A stretch of 64,000 nucleotides of DNA, taken from a virus. The DNA lies in IMG/VR virus record IMGVR_UViG_3300027782_000060, positions 26,312 to 90,311 of that record, one strand, 5' to 3'. The position numbers and the translations under genes are program-made. The notes below the pieces were generated by a model. It was not told where the DNA came from and searched no databases. It worked only from the letters and a program-made list of their open reading frames with translations. Positions 26,174 through 34,485 of this stretch are shown one piece after another; the stretch's first letter is position 1, and each line of letters opens with the position of its first letter.

Positions 26174-28204
26174 TTATGGGCGGCAGAATTCCCATGCGCG
26201 TTTTGCCTCTGAGGAAGCAATGCGTGGACGCTGGTTGGCTAACATGTCCGTAAAGACGGTATTAACAGACGTCCGTAAAGCGGTATACCGCTCATCATCA
26301 CTACTTATCCCGTAAGAGTTGAATATAGATTCTGAAAGTGTTGCTACGCAGGAATCATAAAGGGATTTTATTCTTCCCATTTGAGCATCTATGTTTACGG
26401 CAGTTTCTTCGTTTGTGGGGGGCGTATACATTGCCCACTTCTCCGCATGATTGATTTTTGAGTCTTTTATAATGGCAGACAGAACGGGTCGAATGTCCTC
26501 GTCCATCTGTCTGGTCCAAACATCGGTTTGAAGAATTGAATTTATGTCAAGAACACCCTGGGCTAGGGATTTCTTTGATTTTTGACCACTCAATTTTTCT
26601 AAAACAACACGCTGACTACGCTCCATAACTCGTTCGAGACTTCTATCTAATATCTCGGTCCAGCGATTGAGCGAAACTTCACTAATGTCTTCTTTGAACT
26701 GCATTTCCGCAGGATTCATGGACATTTGACCGAACGCTCCCGGACCGGCAGCCGCAGGGCCTCCAGTCATCTCTGGGGGTATCGCAGGAGCGCCTCCTGG
26801 AGTGGCCATTCCCCCGGCTTGCTCCATGGCAAGTGCACCGCTCATCGTATTTGCATCTGGCGCCCCTGGGGGCATTCCTGCTGCTTCTGGTGGCATTCCC
26901 GGCATTCCCGGCGGCATTCCTGGCTGTGCCCCCGGCATGGGCATACCCTGCTGTGGTGGGGCCATGGGCTTTTCCGTATTGCCGATTGGGGTCAGGTTGG
27001 GGTTCATTAGGAGGCTGTCGGCCAGTTCTGACTCAACTTTTTCCCTGCCAGTCACAGTCCTATATTCGTTTAGACTTATCATTCCGCTTCTGAATTCTTC
27101 TAGGCTATAACGCTCAACCTCTTGTTTGGCCATAATCAAAACAGGGACAGACGAAGTGTCAAAATCGACGTAATGGTCATCGTCTAGTTCGTCGAGTGCT
27201 CTGGCAAGAATTTCCAAGTGTGGCCCCATCGTTTCATTCCAGAAAACACGGATTTCTTCACTCGCATTGCTGAAAGTTCTGCCAGAGGCGTTGCCAATGA
27301 CTGATTCGGGGACTCCGAAAGAGGCAAGAATTTCCTCTTTTGTAATTTGACGCATTTGGATATAGGCGGCATCTCTTGGGCTTGATGAGGTATCCACGAA
27401 ATCAACGCCATCATCCGCACTAACTACCGTAGTTGAGCCAACTCGTCCAATATTTCCTCTGAATCGACTTCTCAATTCTTCTTTATCATCATCGTCAATC
27501 TCTCCACGAAGAACAAGAAGCCCACCGGGTCTACCGTCATTGAGAAGGAAGTTGCGGTTATATAGTTTGGCTAAGTTTTCAATTTCAATGGCAACACCAG
27601 CAGATTCCATTGGAGTCAAGGAAAGATACGGGTCAATTGGGTGTGGCCTACGAATCCAGCATACGTCCTGAGGTTTCATGATTACCTTGTCGCCATTCGG
27701 CATAAGGACTTCGTATCCAGAAACAAAAGTTTTAGGGTCGGGAATAGGGCTTGTATGCTGCGGCGGGAGCAGGTTTAGTCCAATAATCCCACCATCTCGC
27801 CCACGCACTTTTTCAATAAAGGCACCACGAGTTCCCAGCAAAATCTGAGATGACATTCTGTACCTAAAAATGTATGAATTTTCACCAATATTGGACTTGG
27901 TATTTAAGAGGTCTAATATTGTTGACTTCCCGCTCCTGCCCTTGCTTACAATCTGGCCATCAGGAGAGTTGTTCTTACGAAGAATAATTGGAAGGCGTGC
28001 CTGATTCCCGGCAATTGCGTCAATGCAACGGGAAACCCAAGTAACTTTCTGCATTCCCTCTTTGTAGGCACGTTCAATGTCCCACGGGTCACGGTATCCC
28101 TTGCCTTCAAAGGATGGGTTTTGTGCAATCGGAGCACCAGGCCCAAGAATGGCCCTAGTCGGACCAGGGATGAGTGATTTTGTTTCTGTCTTATTCCATG
28201 CCAT
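26174..28204 (-). CDS. Portal protein
   Basis: 676 residues with the HK97/lambda-type portal arrangement: an N-terminal basic segment, W-V-S-R-C-I-D-A-I-A near 60, then IFRYRMSSQILLGTRGAFIEKV, PQDVCWIRRPHPIDP, and the typical FLLNDGRPGGLLVLRGEIDDDDKEELRSRF region followed by ITKEEILASFGVPESVIG. This forms the dodecameric DNA gate of the head. An inserted Gly/Pro/Met-rich stretch (about 425-495, GMPP repeats) separates the core from a helical C-terminus of about 150 residues. The family is usually 400-550 residues, so this one is long. It is followed downstream by the protease, the standard order in head operons. Confidence 0.93.
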   Translation of the reverse strand: MAWNKTETKSLIPGPTRAILGPGAPIAQNPSFEGKGYRDPWDIERAYKEGMQKVTWVSRCIDAIAGNQARLPIILRKNNSPDGQIVSKGRSGKSTILDLLNTKSNIGENSYIFRYRMSSQILLGTRGAFIEKVRGRDGGIIGLNLLPPQHTSPIPDPKTFVSGYEVLMPNGDKVIMKPQDVCWIRRPHPIDPYLSLTPMESAGVAIEIENLAKLYNRNFLLNDGRPGGLLVLRGEIDDDDKEELRSRFRGNIGRVGSTTVVSADDGVDFVDTSSSPRDAAYIQMRQITKEEILASFGVPESVIGNASGRTFSNASEEIRVFWNETMGPHLEILARALDELDDDHYVDFDTSSVPVLIMAKQEVERYSLEEFRSGMISLNEYRTVTGREKVESELADSLLMNPNLTPIGNTEKPMAPPQQGMPMPGAQPGMPPGMPGMPPEAAGMPPGAPDANTMSGALAMEQAGGMATPGGAPAIPPEMTGGPAAAGPGAFGQMSMNPAEMQFKEDISEVSLNRWTEILDRSLERVMERSQRVVLEKLSGQKSKKSLAQGVLDINSILQTDVWTRQMDEDIRPVLSAIIKDSKINHAEKWAMYTPPTNEETAVNIDAQMGRIKSLYDSCVATLSESIFNSYGISSDDERYTALRTSVNTVFTDMLANQRPRIASSEAKRAWEFCRP

Positions 28205-28206
28205 AA

Positions 28207-28416
28207 TTATTCAGAGCCCAACAAATAGCCGTAGATTCCACAAGTTACACCCGCTACAATGAGGCCCACGGGAGGCGAGATTAATACTGTTCCAACGCTA
28301 GTCAATAATATAAACAATACCATCATTACATTGGCGGCTGTGGAACGCATGAATAAACGACCTAGTAGTGATGCTGGGTCCCATGGGCCGAGCAGGCGGC
28401 GTAGAATATTTTTCAT
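28207..28416 (-). CDS. Small two-helix membrane protein
   Basis: 69 residues, ending 2 bases before the portal start. The N-terminus is basic and amphipathic (KNILRRLLGPWDP). Two hydrophobic stretches follow (VMMVLFILLTSVGTVLI and VGLIVAGVTCGIYGYLLG), typical of transmembrane helices joined by a short turn. No family is recognised. It is the first gene of the leftward head operon, divergent from terminase. Confidence 0.65.
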   Translation of the reverse strand: MKNILRRLLGPWDPASLLGRLFMRSTAANVMMVLFILLTSVGTVLISPPVGLIVAGVTCGIYGYLLGSE

Positions 28417-28496
28417 GTGTTAATGTGTTTCTCGTCCATTGTTGTCGGTTTCTTGTAACGGCAATCTAATACAAAAATTAGCCTCAGAGGTAGAAC
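28417..28496. promoter_or_regulatory. Divergent intergenic region between head operon and terminase
   Basis: 80 bases with no gene. On the plus strand TTGTCG, 17 bases, then TCTAAT is a possible weak promoter for the terminase, with a purine-rich GAGGTAGA site before ATG 28497. The leftward promoter is not clear. Confidence 0.3.
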
Positions 28497-29801
28497 ATGA
28501 CAGATTGGAATAGTGTACTTGCTTTTTTGCAGCCAAAACTGCCGCCTTTCTGCCCAGAAGAAGCATCAATGACTCAAAAGGTTTTCCTGCGCACCTACTC
28601 ACTAGAAGCCCTATTTGGCGGAGCAGCAGGCGGGGGCAAGTCGTCCGCACTCCTTATGTCCGCTCTTCAGTATGTAGATATACCTAATTATTCAGCAATC
28701 ATTTTCCGCCGTACGTATGCCGACCTTGCTCTCCCTGGAGCCATCATGGACCGGTTTATTAACTGGATGGCCCCATATGATGACGTTCGCTGGAACGCGA
28801 ATAACTATACGGCAGTATTCCCGTCGGGCGCTAGAATTTCTTTTGGTTATCTCAACAATCAACAAGACTACCTGCGCTACAAAGGTGCCGAATTCCAATT
28901 TATTGGGATGGACGAAGTTACGGAAATACGAGAAAATGATTATCGATACATGTTCTCTCGTCTCCGTCGACCAGTATCTGGACCACTATCCCAAGTCCCA
29001 TTGAGAATGCGTTCAGCATGCAACCCTGCGCCTAACTGGGTTCGGCAACGTTTTATCGTTGAAGGGCATGACAAGGGTAGAATATTCGTCCCATCAAAAC
29101 TGACCGACAACCCCGGAATTGACGCTGACTCCTATCGCGCCGCACTTCAAGCATTGGACCCAGTGGAACGAAAGCGCCTAGAAGATGGTGACTGGTGGGC
29201 AACCACACTTGGGTCGATGTTTGACCGTGAAAATATAGTAATTATCGACAACGAGGATATGCCAAAAATTACCACGTCCGCCAGGGCTGTACGATTCTGG
29301 GACCTTGCTGCCACAGAGCCTTCACACAGCAACCCCAATCCAGACTGGACAGTCGGCACCTTGGTTTTGTTTGACCAAGGCATAACCTACGTGCTTGACG
29401 TAAAGAAAGCGCGAGTGCGTGGGGAGAAAGTTGAGCAGTTGATTGCTCAAACGGCATACGAAGATGGTCACGCTGTAGCAATACGCATGGAGCAGGAGCC
29501 AGGCTCATCAGGTAAGGCTTTAGTCGACCAATATGCCCGATACGTACTGAGTGGTTACGATTTCATGGGAATTCGTTCAACTGGTGATAAAACGACACGA
29601 GCAATGCCGTTTGCCGCAGCAGTGGCGAATGGCAACGTCCGGTGCGTGCGGGCAACTTGGCTTACGGATTGGATGGATGAACTTTCATCTTTCCCGGAAG
29701 CCTGCGACCACGACGACCAGGTTGACTCCGTGGTTGGAGGTTTTACACATTTGACGGGCTTGGGGTTGCCACAGCGCAAGCGCATAGGTATCATCGTCTA
29801 G
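28497..29801 (+). CDS. terL: Terminase large subunit
   Basis: 434 residues. Residues about 41-51 hold the Walker A motif GGAAGGGKSSA. Walker B is FIGMDEVTEI near 134-143, followed by a coupling-type NPAPNWVR segment. The C-terminal RNase-H-like nuclease has its first acidic residue in VRFWDLAATEP near 266 and the last in DHDDQVDSVVGG near 403. The enzyme cuts concatemeric DNA and drives it through the portal. No small subunit is recognised next to it. It is the first gene of the rightward block and is preceded by GAGGTAGA. Confidence 0.96.
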   Translation: MTDWNSVLAFLQPKLPPFCPEEASMTQKVFLRTYSLEALFGGAAGGGKSSALLMSALQYVDIPNYSAIIFRRTYADLALPGAIMDRFINWMAPYDDVRWNANNYTAVFPSGARISFGYLNNQQDYLRYKGAEFQFIGMDEVTEIRENDYRYMFSRLRRPVSGPLSQVPLRMRSACNPAPNWVRQRFIVEGHDKGRIFVPSKLTDNPGIDADSYRAALQALDPVERKRLEDGDWWATTLGSMFDRENIVIIDNEDMPKITTSARAVRFWDLAATEPSHSNPNPDWTVGTLVLFDQGITYVLDVKKARVRGEKVEQLIAQTAYEDGHAVAIRMEQEPGSSGKALVDQYARYVLSGYDFMGIRSTGDKTTRAMPFAAAVANGNVRCVRATWLTDWMDELSSFPEACDHDDQVDSVVGGFTHLTGLGLPQRKRIGIIV

Positions 29802-29824
29802 GAAGTTGCAACCAGGAAGGTACT

Positions 29825-30325
29825 ATGGCTACTCCAGTTGAGTTAATTGAGGAAATCCGCCGACTTATTGGAGAAGCGAGTGCCGATATCGTCGATGCAA
29901 TAACATCGGATGGCGCAGACATCACAGAGTCTTGTTTAATCTATTCAGCAATTAATTCCTTGAAAAAGGATATTGCAATGTTGAATGAACACACAGAGAC
30001 ATTGGTGGCGGACCGTATGAACGAATCGTTTGTGTCCCTTCCCGACGGCTTCCTTGCCGAAAGAAGAATTGGTAGTGACAGGAAGTCATGGGACCACAAG
30101 GGTCTTGCTGCAGAAGTTTCCAATCGCGTTTATCAATCATCTATTGACATTGATACGGGAGAAGTGTTAGCGTCTCCCCTGGAAATGATGCAGAAGATGC
30201 TGGAATATGCGGCCCCCTCTTATTGGCGAGTTGGGGAATTAAATAAAATTGGTATTAGTGCTGATGATTATTGCCAAAAATCTGAAGGAAAAATCAGCGT
30301 TGTTATTAGTAAAGAAAAACTGTAG
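29825..30325 (+). CDS. Conserved-looking phage protein of unknown function, upstream of annealing protein
   Basis: 166 residues after GGAAGGTACT. Mostly helical at the N-terminus (ELIEEIRRLIGEASADIVDAI), with a mixed C-terminal half containing AERRIGSDRKSWDHKG and ADDYCQKSEGKISVV. Its stop overlaps the GTG of the next gene (TAGTG), so it is probably co-translated with the Rad52-like protein and may belong to the recombination group. I do not recognise a family. Confidence 0.75.
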   Translation: MATPVELIEEIRRLIGEASADIVDAITSDGADITESCLIYSAINSLKKDIAMLNEHTETLVADRMNESFVSLPDGFLAERRIGSDRKSWDHKGLAAEVSNRVYQSSIDIDTGEVLASPLEMMQKMLEYAAPSYWRVGELNKIGISADDYCQKSEGKISVVISKEKL

Positions 30326-31185
30326 TGGCGTCTGCCAAAAAACAACAATCAGAACAGTCGGAAACCGACAACATAATTAACGATAAGGGGATAAAGAAAA
30401 TGAATATTGCTCATGATATTGCTTCACGTGACGATAATTGGGAAGAGGAGCATTGGCGCAAGACTGACGAGCGCCAAGCAAAGTTTGCACGGGAATTAAA
30501 AATTGAGAACGAGCGCATTCAGGCCGAACTCAGCGAACCCTTTCCCCCAGAGATGGAGCGCGAACTTCGTAAGGGTGGTACGACTCTTGTTTACATTCCT
30601 GTCAGCGAAGTAATTGCACGTTTGAATAGGATTTTCGGGATACACGGGTGGTCATCCGAAATTATTAGATGCGAAAGGGATGCCCTTGACCCAGATTTCA
30701 TCGTGGCTCATGTTCGATTAAATATCCATATGGATGACAACTTCAGAATGGTCCAAAAAGACGGTTTCGGCGGTCAGAAAATTAAGCGCACAAAACAAGG
30801 CGACATTGTTGACCTTGGTGATGAATTCAAGGGCGCTGTTTCTGATGCGCTAAAAAAGGCCGCCCAGCAACTTGGCGTGGCTCTATATCTTGCTCGTTCC
30901 GACGAGGCGCTTAGTCTTGAAATCGAGCGTGACCATGCCGTAAGTAATCCGGTTATTGAAGTAGACCCCAAAATCTCCGCACTTTGGTCGAAGTTCATTG
31001 AATTGAGCAAGCAGTTTGACTCTACGCAAAAGGAGGAACTTTCCCGATTCTGGGGCGAGTTCGCCAATGGACAGCCGAAGCCAACGCGAGAAACAGTAAC
31101 TATTCATGGAGTCATGGCGCTCATTGAGCAGTCCACGAAGATTCTTTTCCCTGGCTCAGAACTCATGCACGATAAGGGTGAGTGA
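30325..31185 (+). CDS. Rad52/Rad22-like single-strand annealing protein
   Basis: 286 residues from GTG 30325. An in-frame ATG at 30400 with AGGGG about 9 bases upstream is an alternative start that removes 25 low-complexity residues. The core matches the Rad52 family: YIPVSEVIARLNRIFGIHGWSSEI, then IVAHVRLNIHMDD, GFGGQ, GDIVDLGDEFKGAVSDALKKAAQQLGVALYL. Such proteins anneal complementary single strands in phage recombination. It lies directly before a RecB/Cas4-type nuclease, the usual annealase-exonuclease pairing. Confidence 0.88.
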   Translation: MASAKKQQSEQSETDNIINDKGIKKMNIAHDIASRDDNWEEEHWRKTDERQAKFARELKIENERIQAELSEPFPPEMERELRKGGTTLVYIPVSEVIARLNRIFGIHGWSSEIIRCERDALDPDFIVAHVRLNIHMDDNFRMVQKDGFGGQKIKRTKQGDIVDLGDEFKGAVSDALKKAAQQLGVALYLARSDEALSLEIERDHAVSNPVIEVDPKISALWSKFIELSKQFDSTQKEELSRFWGEFANGQPKPTRETVTIHGVMALIEQSTKILFPGSELMHDKGE

Positions 31186-31969
31186 GGAAAAGGAAATCCC
31201 CACTGGCTTTGTTTATGCAATGCCACCATATTTGTCGCCATCTTCAATGAGTACCTTCAGGCAGTGCCCATTGAAGTTCAAGTTCAACAAGATTGACAAA
31301 ATCCCCGACCAGCCATCGTCGGCCACCCTGCTGGGCAACTTTGTTCATGAAATATTAGAGGACTTCTATGTGCTACCCAATGAAGAAAGAACAATTACAT
31401 CCGTAAAATCGCTTGCGTCAACGGTATGGCATCGTTCGGATTGGGAAAATAGAATTCGTGGCTATGTTCGCGCCGACGAAATGCTTAAATTCCGTTGGAG
31501 CGCATGGTGGTGTCTTGAGAATTTATGGAAAGTCGAAAATCCAAAAGAAGTGTTTCCTCAAGGGATAGAAAGTGAACTCAATGGTCCTCTGGGGAAAGCC
31601 ACAGTTAAAGGTTTTATCGACCGCTACGAGGGCATAGAGGATGGAAAAGTTAGAATTTCCGACTACAAGACTGGCAAAAAACCTAGCAAAAACTATGTTG
31701 AAGATAAATTCATTCAATTAAGAATTTATGCTGCACTATTATCAAAAGAAGTCCCAAATATCACCGAACTTCAGTTGTTGTATCTTAAGGATGGGGTCAA
31801 TTTCACCTATCAATTAACCGAAGAAAGCAATGAGGGAATCATTCAATATGTATCCGAAAGCCATGAAATGGTAGAAGAGGCATGTAGAACTGGTGAATTT
31901 AAATACAATAAAACGCGCCTATGTGACTGGTGTGCTTACAAGACGATATGTCCAGGATGGAAGAAATGA
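31178..31969 (+). CDS. PD-(D/E)XK nuclease, Cas4/RecB-like
   Basis: The start chosen is GTG 31178, overlapping the previous stop; ATG 31220 is also possible and the open frame extends to 31106. Motifs: SPSSMSTFRQCPLKFKF (first Cys of an iron-sulfur cluster), LGNFVHEILEDF, the active-site block GFIDRYEG ... ISDYKTGKKP (D ... D-x-K), then QLRIYAALL, and a C-terminal C-x2-C-x5-C set in LCDWCAYKTICPGW. The four Cys suggest the Fe-S cluster seen in Cas4 and AddB. It is expected to resect DNA for the neighbouring annealing protein. Confidence 0.92.
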   Translation: MSEEKEIPTGFVYAMPPYLSPSSMSTFRQCPLKFKFNKIDKIPDQPSSATLLGNFVHEILEDFYVLPNEERTITSVKSLASTVWHRSDWENRIRGYVRADEMLKFRWSAWWCLENLWKVENPKEVFPQGIESELNGPLGKATVKGFIDRYEGIEDGKVRISDYKTGKKPSKNYVEDKFIQLRIYAALLSKEVPNITELQLLYLKDGVNFTYQLTEESNEGIIQYVSESHEMVEEACRTGEFKYNKTRLCDWCAYKTICPGWKK

Positions 31970-32490
31970 ACAGAATGATTAGTGACGACATGTTTGCCTA
32001 TATGGTTGCGGAGGATGTGAAAAACAAATTATCGTCATCGCAAAAAAGCATCCTTATGGAAAAAGAAAATTGGCAGAAGTGGCAGAAGTGCCTGCTTGTG
32101 TTAATTAATAATCTCGAAGAACAACTGGAAGATTTGCACGAAGACGAGACTGCTGATTTTCGGCGTTTTTCAGAGATTGAGTCTCGCTACGGGAGTAAGA
32201 GAAATTTACTCCAGCAGGCAGAGCATTCATATAAGAACAAGCGAACAAAAATTGAACGTTTCAAGTTTCATGTTAATAAAAAACTTGATGAAATAACGAA
32301 AATGATTGAAACCGGCTCAATCATGCACTCAACTGGCTGGGAACAAGTCGAATTCCTGAAACGTGCAATTTCTGCACATCGTCAACTGTTGACAGAAAAC
32401 GATATGGAGCCAACTTCGATAGATGAAGCACTCTGGGCGTCGCTTCAAAACAAGTGGGAATTTGATAATATCGACGTATCATCCCTATAG
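31966..32490 (+). CDS. Coiled-coil protein of unknown function
   Basis: 174 residues from ATG 31966, which overlaps the stop of the nuclease gene as ATGA. Highly charged, almost entirely helical, with heptad-like stretches (LLVLINNLEEQLEDLHEDE, SYKNKRTKIERFKFHVNKKLDEIT). No catalytic motif. Position between two nuclease genes suggests a recombination accessory, which is only guilt by association. Confidence 0.75.
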   Translation: MNRMISDDMFAYMVAEDVKNKLSSSQKSILMEKENWQKWQKCLLVLINNLEEQLEDLHEDETADFRRFSEIESRYGSKRNLLQQAEHSYKNKRTKIERFKFHVNKKLDEITKMIETGSIMHSTGWEQVEFLKRAISAHRQLLTENDMEPTSIDEALWASLQNKWEFDNIDVSSL

Positions 32491-32500
32491 AAAGGCAGTT

Positions 32501-32800
32501 ATGCGTTTTAGAAGCAAGAAAAAAGAAGCAGAATATGTAGAGCGAAGAAAAGTCGTTGTACGAATGCTTGAAAAATTCCCATACTGCCAAGCGTGTCCTG
32601 TTTTCGCCAAGCATGACGAAAAGGCGACCTACGTAAGAATGGGTAGCGTCGATGTACATGAACTCGTTAGGCGCTCCCAGGGCGGTTCAATTATTGATGA
32701 ATCAAATTTATTGTGCGTGTGCCGCTCGTGCCATATGAGGATAGGGAACCACCCTGCCTTGGCGTTCGAACTTGGCTTGGCTAAACATTCTTGGGCTTAG
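32501..32800 (+). CDS. HNH endonuclease
   Basis: 99 residues from ATG 32501, preceded by AAAGGCAG; longer in-frame starts would overlap the upstream gene. A zinc knuckle is formed by YCQACP and CRSCH, and the HNH-like core reads VDVHELVRRSQGGSIIDESNLLCVCRSCH, with H, N and H in the expected order. Small free-standing HNH proteins next to terminase and recombination genes often take part in packaging cleavage or act as homing enzymes. Which applies here is open. Confidence 0.88.
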   Translation: MRFRSKKKEAEYVERRKVVVRMLEKFPYCQACPVFAKHDEKATYVRMGSVDVHELVRRSQGGSIIDESNLLCVCRSCHMRIGNHPALAFELGLAKHSWA

Positions 32801-32823
32801 TGCCTGTTTGTAAATAATCTTAA

Positions 32824-33120
32824 TTACTTACTCATCCGCATTACTGATATTTTTGATGCATTAGTATCACTGATGGCATAAATACCAGGGTATCGAGGCA
32901 TTTCTGTAAAATCAATTTTTTCGTTAGGTGCTATTTTGATGCCATAATTAGAAGATGTGACGCTAGCGCCGCCAATATACACTATTGCTGTTGCATGAAT
33001 ATTTTGAACAATAAAAGTAACACTATAATTCACATCATCACCATCATCAAATAGGGCGGCGGCAGCGGTCGTGTTTGACAAGGTTACGTGTGAGTGCTTG
33101 ACTACGAGTGGTCCTGGCAT
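32824..33120 (-). CDS. Small beta-rich protein, decoration candidate
   Basis: 98 residues on the minus strand, convergent with the HNH gene. Alternating beta pattern: VVKHSHVTLSNTTAAAALFDDGDDVNYSVTF, then VYIGGASVTSSNYGIKIAPNEKIDFTEM and IYAISDTNASKISVMRM. This is typical of small virion surface or head-fibre proteins that carry a receptor-like jelly-roll. No family is named with certainty. It stands alone between plus-strand genes. Confidence 0.65.
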   Translation of the reverse strand: MPGPLVVKHSHVTLSNTTAAAALFDDGDDVNYSVTFIVQNIHATAIVYIGGASVTSSNYGIKIAPNEKIDFTEMPRYPGIYAISDTNASKISVMRMSK

Positions 33121-33168
33121 GCGAACATCCTTTTATTTTCATTATATCCTACTTGCTCCTAGAAAATT

Positions 33169-33225
33169 ATGAATCATCTTTCGTCACCATTCAAACTTAG
33201 CCCAGCAAAACATTCCTGGGATTAA
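33169..33225 (+). pseudogene. Possible remnant of an HNH gene 3' end
   Basis: An 18-codon frame ends in SPAKHSWD-stop, closely resembling the HNH protein end LAKHSWA-stop 400 bases upstream. It looks like a leftover copy of the 3' end. Very short, so this may be chance. The surrounding 33121-33307 gap otherwise holds only the AGTAGGAG ribosome site of the next gene. Confidence 0.25.
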
Positions 33226-33307
33226 TGCAATACTTCTGCTAACGGTCAATCATTTTGTAGTAAAGTTTTAATAGCCCAGAAAGGGCCCTTAAAAGTAGGA
33301 GAAAATA

Positions 33308-33946
33308 ATGACGCTAGCATTTGTTTTTAATGATACAGCAGCACTGACCGCTGCTCAAAAGGTTGCACTCGTAATGCCGTTCAGCGCAGAAATTCTTAGC
33401 GCGACGTTGCAGTTAAACACCGCCCCCACTGGCTCCGCTGCGACTTTCGACATTGAATCTGACGGAACCAGCATCCTTGCCGCTGGTCTTTCCGTATCCG
33501 CCACGACATTCGTGCCGGCTACAGCCGCTGTCATTCGCAAGAATGGCACCATCAGCGGTGCCGTCAATGGTGCCGGACCAACCGCTGTTTACACCGTTGC
33601 CGCTGGTCACCTTTTCAAGGTCGGCGACAAGGTTACTGTTTCGGGAGTCACTGTTTCAGCAGGTAGCGCAGTGCCTTACAACTTTACCGACAAGCAGGTT
33701 TCTGCAGTTACTTCGACGACAGTCACTGTTACTGGCGTCGTTGGCACTCCAGGTACCTATAGCAGTGGCGGAACTATCGTCTGCACCACCTCGCCAGTCA
33801 TCGTTCCAAGAGGCGCAGTTCTTTCTTTTGACTGTGATTCAGTTGGCTCGACAGTCGCCGGTTCTGGTTACACGCTTGCAATCAGATACAAGGAAGCAGC
33901 GTCTACAACGCTTGCAGTTGGCGGACTTGACGCTGGCCGCTTCTAA
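33308..33946 (+). CDS. Putative head decoration protein with FCCH-like beta module
   Basis: 212 residues, strong ribosome site AGTAGGAG. Entirely beta: the N-terminal third (TLAFVFNDTAALTAAQKVALVMPFSA) and the C-terminus (VPRGAVLSFDCDSVGSTVAGSGYTLAIRYKE) resemble a jelly-roll type virion protein with a Thr/Ala-rich composition. Residues about 75-160 are an inserted module (AVYTVAAGHLFKVGDKVTVSGV ... TTVTVTGVVGTPGTYSSGG) found in three other structural genes of this window. A strong terminator follows, so it may be highly expressed alone. Confidence 0.75.
   Translation: MTLAFVFNDTAALTAAQKVALVMPFSAEILSATLQLNTAPTGSAATFDIESDGTSILAAGLSVSATTFVPATAAVIRKNGTISGAVNGAGPTAVYTVAAGHLFKVGDKVTVSGVTVSAGSAVPYNFTDKQVSAVTSTTVTVTGVVGTPGTYSSGGTIVCTTSPVIVPRGAVLSFDCDSVGSTVAGSGYTLAIRYKEAASTTLAVGGLDAGRF
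33535..33780 (+). repeat. FCCH-like virion module, copy 1
   Basis: Beta module with the pattern VYTVAAGHLFKVGDKVTVSG ... VTSTTVTV ... GTPGTYSSGG inside the putative decoration protein. Compare the copies near 46225, 47815 and 49180. Confidence 0.6.
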
Positions 33947-33972
33947 TTCGTAAATAATTCAGTAATTTGTAT

Positions 33973-34006
33973 GAAAGCGGGAGGGAGACCTCCCGCTTTC
34001 TGCTTT
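33973..34006 (+). terminator. Strong intrinsic terminator
   Basis: GAAAGCGGGAGG at 33973-33984 pairs perfectly with CCTCCCGCTTTC at 33989-34000 around a GAGA (GNRA) tetraloop, then TGCTTT. It lies 27 bases after the decoration-like gene. The flanking A and T runs could let it work in both directions. Confidence 0.85.
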
Positions 34007-34034
34007 ATCACTTAACTATTAAATAAGAAAAAAG

Positions 34035-34391
34035 ATGATGGCCAAACAACTAATAACCCTATGTGTTGGTGGAGAACTATCCGCAGCAAAAAGACGCACC
34101 TCGGCAAGAATGCCTGCTAGCGGAAAAATTATTGGCGTATACACCTCAGTGGGTACTCCAGCATCTGGTGCAACAATCATTGTCGACATCAACATCGCGG
34201 ATACGACAGTATTTACCACCCAAGCAAACAGGCCAACCATAGCGGTAGGGGCATATTCTTCGGCTGCGGGAACGGCGGCTAATAATAAATTTGCCTTAGG
34301 CGATATTATCGTGGTCGATATTGACAGGGTTGGAACGGAAATTCCAGGAGAAGATTTGACTATTGGTATATGGGTAGATTTTGACTATTAA
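34035..34391 (+). CDS. Small beta-rich virion protein candidate
   Basis: 118 residues from ATG 34035 (a second ATG follows at once). The pattern ITLCVGGELSAAKRRTSARMPASGKIIGVYTSVGTPASGATIIVDINI and a C-terminal TIGIWVDFDY resembles small decoration or receptor-like beta sandwich proteins with a Thr/Ala-rich body. It sits between two hairpin terminators together with the 33308 gene, suggesting independently regulated surface proteins. Function is inferred. Confidence 0.65.
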   Translation: MMAKQLITLCVGGELSAAKRRTSARMPASGKIIGVYTSVGTPASGATIIVDINIADTTVFTTQANRPTIAVGAYSSAAGTAANNKFALGDIIVVDIDRVGTEIPGEDLTIGIWVDFDY

Positions 34392-34447
34392 AATTAATGT
34401 ACAATAGTTTTATAAACAAGAACTAAACCCGACAAGGTAGTAGTGAG

Positions 34448-34478
34448 AACGGCGTGAGGATTATCCTCCGCCGTTTTT
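34448..34478 (+). terminator. Intrinsic terminator
   Basis: AACGGCG (34448-34454) pairs with CGCCGTT (34469-34475), and GAGGA with TCCTC inside it, leaving a short loop and one bulged base, followed by TTTTT overlapping the stem end. A good Rho-independent terminator about 57 bases after the preceding gene. Confidence 0.85.
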
Positions 34479-34485
34479 GCTATTT

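Noticed and set aside
31178-31969. Cas4 as evidence for a CRISPR locus
   Set aside because: The nuclease adjoins a Rad52-like protein and no other cas genes, so it belongs to phage recombination.
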